Positions 5,661 through 10,802 of a stretch of 10,802 nt of DNA are shown here, one piece after another. Numbering within the stretch: position 1 is the stretch's first letter; each line of letters begins with the position of its first letter. Below the pieces are notes generated by a model. The model was given only the letters and a program-made list of their open reading frames with translations, made no database searches and was not told the DNA's origin. Position numbers and translations under genes: made by a program. This DNA is from Amoebophrya sp. AT5.2 (Eukaryota; Sar; Dinophyceae; Syndiniales; Amoebophryaceae): contig RXOD01006274.1 of assembly GCA_005223375.1 (NCBI GenBank), positions 1 to 10,802 of the forward strand. Reading direction: 5' to 3'.

Positions 5661-6129
5661 CGACTTCGGAGGGCGACCATTCGCTTTTGTTTCCGTCCCA
5701 CCATGGGTACGGGTCATCACCCACGATTCGATCCATGTCCGGGTCTACGTAGAGGTACAATTTTTTCACTAGCTTCTTCAGGTGGGGGATCTCCAAAGCC
5801 TGCAGCTCAAGGTCCTGCACCCTATGCAGCAGCCCCAAGCGTTCCTTTCGTTCGGCATCCAGGTCCTTGGTCAGCGGGTTATTGTCGACGTGCCACACGT
5901 AGTGTTCGTTCGGCATCCGCAGCAGGTGCTTGTCCTCCAGTTTCTTCACCCGATCGACGAGCGCCGTGTGGTTCCGGCACATTTCGTCTTGGCAGGTGCT
6001 GACGCCGCTCAGCTCGCTGCTCAACGCCTCCACGTCCTCGGCGACATCCAGAGCTACTCTCCTCCACGCGGCGCCACGTCCTCCACGCGTCTGCACCCAC
6101 TGCATGACTTTGCCTAGCCATGCGCCCAT
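5650..6129 (-). CDS. Coiled-coil orphan protein (159 aa), C-terminus possibly spliced
   Basis: Unrecognised. The start MGAWLGKVMQW has G at +4. Gly2 followed by small residues and Lys7 could allow N-myristoylation, and the first helix is amphipathic with several Trp. The middle is a helical, heptad-rich region (LVDRVKKLEDKHLLRM; LLHRVQDLELQALEIPHLKK), so oligomerisation is likely. The C-terminus is acidic and aromatic (DPDMDRIVGDDPYPWWDGN). The frame ends in TAA at 5650, but just upstream of the stop lies G|GTAGTGGATAACAATTTT..., nearly the same as the donor of Rep intron 1, so the last three residues may be intron and another exon may follow. Membrane or virion association is conceivable; nothing proves it. 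Confidence 0.7.
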   Translation of the reverse strand: MGAWLGKVMQWVQTRGGRGAAWRRVALDVAEDVEALSSELSGVSTCQDEMCRNHTALVDRVKKLEDKHLLRMPNEHYVWHVDNNPLTKDLDAERKERLGLLHRVQDLELQALEIPHLKKLVKKLYLYVDPDMDRIVGDDPYPWWDGNKSEWSPSEVGSG

Positions 6130-6180
6130 TCTATGATTCTGCGACCCTAAATCTACGGCCCGCAGGCCATTCCCTGTGAG

Positions 6181-6189
6181 TGTTTATTT
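6181..6189 (-). promoter_or_regulatory. TATA-like box for the 159-aa gene
   Basis: The minus strand reads TTGCAAATAAACACTCACAG about 55 nt before the ATG at 6129. The distance is close to that of the box before the 8227 gene (about 65 nt), and GCAAAT precedes it as at 5565. Confidence 0.4.
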
Positions 6190-6812
6190 GCAATTATCGA
6201 TGCCGCGCACTCAAAATAGAAACTGTTCGCACGATCTCAAGCGTGTCCTTTTGCGATCGAGATCTCTCACAATATGAGGAACGCGATCTATCTTGCTCTT
6301 CGTTCTTGAGCGCGCGCATTTCCACAATGCCGTGTTCGTCGCCTGTATTTTGTTCCCGACAAGTCACGCTTTCTGCAGAAATTGATTTTTTCTCCGCAAG
6401 GATGCGAAACAAGTGATGACTTCACTGCTTCACAACCTTGAAGAGGAGGTCTTTCGAGAGCCGAATGCCAATGCGATCATAATCGTGTTGTGGTGCATCA
6501 AAGTAAGAAAGTGGAGTTCAAAATCGATTTCCTACAAGCACGGAAGACGAACACTCAATTCCCGCGCCCATGTAGAAACTGCCGCCCGGGAACGCGTTGG
6601 TGAGCGCCTCCAGTGGCTGTCTCTACGGGGGTGCGGGGGTGTATTGTTTCAGCAGACGTATCTATGGCGTACGCAGTTGGCTATAAGAGTCAGGCTCTCT
6701 ATGTGTTGCTGGAGGGAGAAGAAAGCTATTCATGAAGGTCTCTCACTTCGCTCCGCAACAAAAAACCAGGCACTTCTGCTTCGGCAGTCCGCATCATCCC
6801 CAGCGAATAATC
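6190..6812. other. Gene-poor intergenic region
   Basis: Between the stop of the orphan at 6813 and the promoter of the 159-aa gene I find no gene I can support. The minus strand has an ATG-less open stretch rich in Glu/Arg/Ser (6194-6412). The plus strand has an open frame from 6416 whose first 30 codons look protein-like (MTSLLHNLEEEVFREPNANA) before turning Arg/Ser-rich. A G-rich run (ggggtgcgggggtg) lies near 6629-6642. AGATC/GATCG motifs recur near 6230-6290. Confidence 0.4.
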
Positions 6813-8227
6813 TTAGCCCCGGATCTCCTTCGGGTCCTGGATCATGTACCACATCACGGCGTCGTCCAGGTTGTCGCGCGTGGCGCTCGAAGCGAAGCTC
6901 GCCTCGGTACCGCGTTCGACGATCTTAGTCAAGGAGCGGTCCACGAGCGTGGTGATGTTGGCCGTGTCGGACGTGCGGAGCTCCAAAGAGACGTACTTGC
7001 GGATCATCATGCTCTCGAAGCGCGTGAGGAGGCCTGCGCTGTCGCCGATGAAGTGGGTGTCAATCCACTCCATCAAGGCTTTCACCTGGTGTTTATATGA
7101 TAAAAATTTTGCGTTCGCTCGTGCTATCGCTTCTCAACGTCATGCCTCTCTCGATATCAAAGTCGTTGCGCCGATGCATAGGAACCAAAAAAAAAAATTA
7201 TACGCGAATTTCCTTCATGAAGTGGGACTTCTCCTTCGCCTCCAGTTTCTTGTCGGGCCGCTGCAAGTGCACCCTCTGCACGAAGACTTTGTTGATGAGG
7301 TCGCGTCCATAATCGAAGATGAACTGGTTGCGGCGTCCGTGCATCAAGTAGGTCGCGTCGTCTGCGAGTTGCGTCTTGAAGTAGTAGAAATACGCCATGT
7401 CCTCCGCCGCGCAGTGGTTCCCGTCCTGTTATTTGGTTGTGTAGCAGGAAAGGGGGGAATCATCTTTCCACATATTAGACCCTTATCTAGAATTAGGTTA
7501 TATTACTAGAAACAATCGACTCCCTCCTTTCCTGTGCCTTCCATTCCTGCGGGATCATGCGGAGGGGCAGCATCCTCGGCATGTACAGGTACGGGACCGG
7601 GTGCGTGCCCGTGTTATCGTCGTCCGGCTCCGACGGAGTTTCCGCCACAGCCAGGACGATGTCTTCATCCCCGTTGATCGGAGCGTTGATCGGGGTTTCG
7701 TTGTCTCCTCCGAGCGACTTGCTGCCGTCGTTGTCCACGATGAAACCCGGGTCGTCGTCGTGGGACTCCATCTGGGTGAAGACTCCGGGCTGTCGAGAAA
7801 ACGATACAAAAATTAGTCATGCGACAGTGGGCGCAATTGCTTTCTATCCTGCTCTCCGAATCAATGCGAATCGAGATTGATTTCAAAACAAAATACATGA
7901 ATGAAGCAATCGCGCCTGGTCATGGAAACTGGTACTCATCTGCGACTCCGCCGTGGTCGAGGGGGTGGTGAAAACCGGCGACGTGGTTTTCGCACACGCC
8001 GTCGTCTCCTGGAACGGGTTGTTCGCACCGCGCATCGCCGCGAGCTGCGCTTCCAGCTCCGCGATACGGGCAGCATTGGCATCCATCGGGCGGACACGGG
8101 AGGACGCACCTCGCGGGGTCGCGGTGAACACCGGCGGCCCAGCGCGGGCACCCGCATAGGGGCCGTTGTTCTGAGCGCGCCTAGAGGCGGCCATGCTGTC
8201 GCGAGCCATCTTTGAAACGGCGCCCAT
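6813..8227 (-). CDS. Multi-exon orphan gene, about 350 aa
   Basis: Unrecognised. Likely exons are 8227-7936, 7782 or 7789-7514, 7425-7204 and 7085-6813. The last join (EIR|VKALMEW) is phase-consistent and firm. The first two are less certain because donors and acceptors disagree in phase unless a GAG acceptor or a GTTTCT donor is used. Order: MGAVSKMARDSMAASRR basic start, a short coiled-coil (ARIAELEAQLAAMRG), a Thr/Pro-rich linker, an acidic disordered stretch (SHDDDPGFIVDNDG; TPSEPDDDNTGT), then an apparently folded helical C-terminal half (EDMAYFYYFKTQLADD; FIFDYGRDLINKVFVQR; LMEWIDTHFIGD; YVSLELRTSDTANITT). I see no enzyme motif, signal peptide or membrane span. Size and position beside Rep would suit a structural or DNA-binding protein, which is inference. 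It might be two genes, with the second starting at MESHDDD (7771). Confidence 0.6.
7086..7203 (-). other. Orphan-gene intron 3 (118 nt, phase 0)
   Basis: Donor CGC|GTATAATTTT with eleven T's immediately after, and acceptor AAACACCAG|GTG. Both are phase 0, joining KEIR to VKALMEWIDTHF. Confidence 0.7.
7426..7513 (-). other. Orphan-gene intron 2 (approximate start)
   Basis: Acceptor CCAAATAACAG|GAC is phase 0. Donor ATT|GTTTCT (7513) is phase 0 and matches, whereas the better-looking A|GTAATA (7506) is phase 1 and does not. In-frame stops (TAA) on both sides show that splicing or separate genes are required. Confidence 0.45.
7783..7935 (-). other. Orphan-gene intron 1 (approximate ends)
   Basis: Donor ATGA|GTACCA leaves phase 1. 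A pyrimidine-rich acceptor TTTTCTCGACAG| at 7790 is phase 0, while GGAG| at 7783 is phase 1 and compatible. Either the weaker GAG acceptor is used or the donor is another GT upstream. The stretch is AT-richer than the flanking exons. Confidence 0.45.
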
Positions 8228-8290
8228 CTTGTTTGATTCAAGCTGGTGTAGATCCGGTAGAGGAGTCGCTCTTGGACCGGCTGCAAGTCG

Positions 8291-8300
8291 CTATTTATTG
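8291..8300 (-). promoter_or_regulatory. TATA box for the orphan gene
   Basis: The minus strand reads TCAATAAATAGCGAC 64 nt before the ATG at 8227. Transcription starting some 30 nt downstream would leave a leader of about 35 nt. This is the best-placed TATA-like site in the window. Confidence 0.5.
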
Positions 8301-8790
8301 AAGAGGGAAAAAGGATTTGTTGAAGCACGACGCAAAGTTTATTGTGATCGATAGAAGGGTAGAAGGTTAACCATGAGAAGTAAGCGTGATCGAATACGCA
8401 TAGGCCGCACGTGGTGGCGTTTAGACGCAGCGACAGCATAGTAGAACGGGAACGCCATCACGAGAGCAGATCGACAGATAGGAGCCACCATGTCGAGAGC
8501 AGAGCTCGAACGGAGCAGAGTCGGAGTCCGCTTGCCGCACGCTTTTGGAACTATACCACAACAAAGACGATTTTGAATGAATGTTTCAACAAACGCGGTA
8601 GAGGAGGAACGGATCTCGATCGCAGGTCTGTTAGAGAAGAAATCGCAGCACACACCTGCTACACAGGTTCTCGATAGAAATGCCTCGTGTGCCGTTCTTA
8701 GCGGCTACGCATGATCTTTTTTTGCGAAGCAGAAACGGCTTCATTTTTTTCATATCGATTTCTGCCATCTGAACAACAGCGAAACGGACA
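8301..8790. other. Region between Rep stop and orphan-gene promoter
   Basis: About 490 nt without a confident gene. It should hold the Rep 3' end; I see no AATAAA on the minus strand. On the plus strand one frame from 8373 carries three stretches separated by single stops: 8373-8441, 8445-8573 (with GCCACCATG at 8484-8492) and 8577-8714 (45 codons from ATG, protein-like). T-rich runs lie near 8717-8752. Confidence 0.4.
8577..8714 (+). CDS. Small plus-strand ORF, 45 aa (doubtful)
   Basis: It starts with an ATG directly after a TGA in the same frame and reads MNVSTNAVEEERISIAGLLEKK..., ending YA and TGA. Composition is protein-like and hydrophilic, with a possible short helix (VEEERISIAGLLEKK). 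The same frame upstream begins at an ATG in an optimal GCCACC context (8490), reads 28 codons and stops at that TGA. If real, it would be the only small plus-strand gene here, convergent with Rep; chance is quite possible. Confidence 0.2.
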   Translation: MNVSTNAVEEERISIAGLLEKKSQHTPATQVLDRNASCAVLSGYA

Positions 8791-10722
8791 TTAACCGCGC
8801 TTGCGCTTCTTCCAAGGCAGCTCCTCTGCCTCGCTGTCGCTGTCGTCTCGCTGGTCCCTCCACTTCGGATTGTACCCCTTGATCAACACTTCGTTTTTGT
8901 AGTCCGCGTTGCTCTTCAAGTGCTGCCCCGCCTTGTGACCGACGTCTTTTGCCGCCTCATACGCCTTCACGAGCCGCTTGTGCACCTTCCTGCTACAGCA
9001 GGCGCACGGCTCGTTCACCTTGAAGCGTCGCGCCGTTTTGCATCTGATTGGCTCGATGGGCTTGCTGAACTCGACGATGACCGAAAACCTGGACTTCAAA
9101 GCCATCAGGTCCTCGTATGCCCACGCTTTGCACTTCCTCCAGTAATTTGTTGTCATTATTGTCTTTGGTAGTAGTTTCGTCCGCGCGTTCACGAAGCAAA
9201 TGGGGGACTTGTTCTTTTGGTCCACCTTCAACCCAGCGTCGCCTTCGTAGGCCCCGAGTATGAGGGCGCTCGTGTAGTGGGGCAACGAGCAGCGGAATTC
9301 GTTCATCAGCAGGATCTTTACCTGTTGTATTTTCGACGTGAGATCAAAAAAAAAATCGTTTTCTGCTATTTTTGATAGCAAAGAACTATGATAGGTAGAG
9401 TAAGTACGATGGCGCTGTTCCAGCCGTCGAATGGGAAGGCTCCGCTGCATGTTGGAGAAAATACCATGTCGAGATCGACCGCCTGCGCAAGACAGGAGGC
9501 AACGGTCGACTTGCCCGTCGAACCTTGGCGCCCAAAAATCAGCAGTCCCGATTCGCGGCCGGGAATGTCCTCTCGCAGCCTGTAGCAGTAGTACCCCAAT
9601 TGCGCGGCAGTGTCCTTGCCCTGGTGTTCGATGATGCGCATGACGACGCGCTCCTTCTCCCCCGCAACACTGCACGTGCACTTCGTGTTTTCGTCGATGA
9701 GCCACGCGATTGAATTTTCCAGCCGCTCCGCCATTGTCGCGAACTTCGCGTCCTTGAACGCGTTCTGAGACGTCTTCTCGTCGGCTTTCGCGGCCCATCG
9801 CAGGAAGCGCATGTACGGGATTGCCTCTGTTCAAGTGGATCGCGTTAAATTATTAGCAGGCGTCTCGGTTGAATTAATATTAAACTGAGGTGCCAAAAAA
9901 AAATTGAACGGCACTACCTACGTCCCGCTCCTTGTGGCGGTTTTTCAACTTCGCGACGGCAGCGCACATTTCTTGTTTGGAATGGTTCACGAGCAGCTTT
10001 TCGTTGTCTATCATGAGCTTCTGCGCCTCCCAGTCCGTCAGCGGGCGCTTTGAGAACCGCTCTCTCGCAGTAACCGCAGCCCTGTGCACTTCCGCCGGTA
10101 TCTTGAAGTTCGGCGTTTTGTGCGGAGTGTTGTCGATCATCTTGGTCCCCTTGTACACCATTGTGTACTGCAGCGGCGGCACGAGCGACGAAGTGCCCGA
10201 CCCTGGCACTACGACTTCCAACAGCGGTTTGTAGTTCTTCTCCTTAAACGCCGCGGCCACGTGTGGCATCATCCTGTGCCTTTTAAACCAGTGCACTACG
10301 AAATGAAAATGATTATATCCTAACTCACCCACGTACTCCATCGCCACGAAGACGGAGAACTCTTCCTCCGCCCAATAATCCATGTCCCGAATGAGCACGA
10401 GCACCAGCTGCATCACCTTTTCGCGACTAAAGTTCTTCACCTTCTTGTCGTTCCATGTTCCGAACAGCGTTTTGTACCCACCGGCGCAGTCTGCACTCTC
10501 CGCGGGCAGCGTGCGCATGTCGTGCAGCTCGAGGGAGGTGCACGTCTTGAGCACCTTGCGCACGTTCCAGTTCAGGTCCGCTCGCTTCTGCAAAACTGGT
10601 ATTTCTTCGACGTCGGATCCAGAAGAGCAGTCGTCCGCCTTTGTCGACGCTACCTTGGCCGATCCCTTTTTCGGACCCCGTTTCAGCTCGGCCGCGGTTG
10701 GGTTTCGAGCGTGGGCAGCCAT
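8791..10722 (-). CDS. rep: Replication initiator (HUH-like endonuclease + SF3 helicase), three exons
   Basis: Likely rolling-circle initiator: the N-terminal half should nick and join the origin, and the C-terminal half should unwind it. Exons 10722-9918, 9826-9408 and 9321-8791 join in frame (phases 1 and 0) to 584 aa. Seen: an HUH-like motif NHFHFVV (residues 137-143) and a candidate tyrosine motif QYTMVYKG (185-192). The helicase has Walker A GRQGSTGKST (367-376), Walker B ILLMNEF (411-417, completed only by splicing), a B'-like stretch, sensor Asn TIMTTN (462-467) and arginine-finger-like SRFSVIVEF (485-493). The acidic tail ends in PWKKRKRG, like a nuclear localisation signal. The start at 10722 has A at -3 and G at +4, but the frame stays open upstream across the circle join. 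HUH, then SF3 is the order in CRESS-DNA Reps; parvovirus-type Reps share it. The SF3 call is firm. The HUH call is weaker because the tyrosine motif is atypical and a 33-nt GTGAGT...TAG stretch spans the histidines. Confidence 0.88.
9322..9407 (-). other. Rep intron 2 (86 nt, phase 0)
   Basis: Donor ATC|GTACTT and acceptor AACAG|GTA, with a T-run in the middle. Splicing joins NSAI to VKILLMNEF, which restores a helicase Walker B motif immediately downstream of Walker A at the usual spacing. This is the best-supported intron in the window, because the protein motif itself confirms it. Confidence 0.88.
9827..9917 (-). other. Rep intron 1 (91 nt, phase 1)
   Basis: Read on the minus strand: donor G|GTAGTG, then nine T's about 15 nt in, and acceptor TTGAACAG|AG. 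One base left in exon 1 and two at the start of exon 2 make a Glu codon, and the frame continues into AIPYMRFLRW. Unspliced, the frame stops in the intron at a TAA. Confidence 0.8.
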
Positions 10723-10779
10723 GATGTCCTGATGCGAGGGCTCGCGTGCGACGGAGGCCTTGGACGACGGAGGACTGCT

Positions 10780-10802
10780 GCTGTCGGTCCGCAGGCCGTC
10801 AT
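10780..10802. repeat. Terminal direct repeat, right copy (circular overlap)
   Basis: Exact copy of positions 1-23. It lies in the open frame upstream of the Rep start, so it is probably part of the Rep leader or N-terminal extension and not a separate functional repeat. Confidence 0.85.

Noticed and set aside
5568..6117. Plus-strand frames opposite the 159-aa gene
   Set aside because: Overlapping antisense readings without motifs; the minus strand gives coherent coiled-coil heptads.
6416..6928. Plus-strand frame of about 170 codons
   Set aside because: Only the first 30 codons look protein-like; the rest is Arg/Ser/Trp/Cys-rich and its end is antisense to the orphan gene's last exon.
6844..7509. 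221-aa plus-strand frame
   Set aside because: It is antisense to two exons and an intron of the orphan gene. The minus-strand exons have phase-consistent splice sites and sensible composition.
9843..9875. TAATATTAA in Rep intron 1 as an origin nonanucleotide
   Set aside because: It differs from TAATATTAC in the last base, has no flanking stem, and sits in a short intron.
10293..10325. 33-nt GTGAGT...TAG stretch in Rep exon 1 as an intron
   Set aside because: Removal keeps the frame but deletes the HFH residues of the HUH-like motif, and 33 nt is far below the other intron sizes. Splicing there cannot be fully excluded.
1..10802. Capsid gene, tRNA, rRNA, CRISPR array or bacterial plasmid genes
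   Set aside because: I saw no jelly-roll-like protein, cloverleaf, rRNA segment, spaced repeat array, or Shine-Dalgarno-led operons.

Overview
The window looks like one complete circular DNA molecule from a eukaryotic host. Its first 23 bases are repeated exactly at its end, giving a circle of about 10,779 bp, and the reading frame upstream of the replication gene stays open across the join. Eukaryotic features are GT-AG introns whose phases match, strong start contexts (A at -3, G at +4), TATA-like boxes, a lysine/arginine-rich C-terminus resembling a nuclear localisation signal, and a pogo-family transposase. I see no bacterial ribosome-binding sites or operons and cannot name the host; a unicellular eukaryote such as an alga or protist is my guess.

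All well-supported genes lie on the minus strand. Reading that strand from the right end: (1) positions 10722-8791 hold a three-exon Rep (584 aa) with an HUH-like endonuclease region and a superfamily 3 helicase, the architecture of CRESS-DNA virus and plasmid Reps. (2) 8227-6813 is a multi-exon orphan gene of about 350 aa. (3) 6812-6130 is gene-poor. (4) 6129-5650 encodes a 159-aa coiled-coil orphan. (5) 5212-4217 encodes a 331-aa protein with a coiled-coil N-terminus, a low-complexity middle and an acidic C-terminus, behind a long leader with a 64-bp-period repeat. (6) 4092-1580 is a spliced pogo/CENP-B-like DDE transposase (about 599 aa). Its largest intron (548 nt) is packed with hairpins and repeats and is my best candidate for a replication origin or an inserted element. 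(7) 1560-1 holds a short acidic ORF whose N-terminus resembles the histone H3 tail, a broken plus-strand frame that could be a histone fold, two weak ORFs, and the presumed Rep promoter.

Inference: Rep would drive rolling-circle-type replication of the circle. The DDE protein is a second, unrelated DNA-processing enzyme with a CENP-B-type DNA-binding domain, so it could mobilise, integrate or tether the element. I recognise no capsid gene, so a plasmid or selfish circle is as likely as a virus; the orphan genes could still encode a divergent shell. Intron structures come from splice-site and frame reading only.
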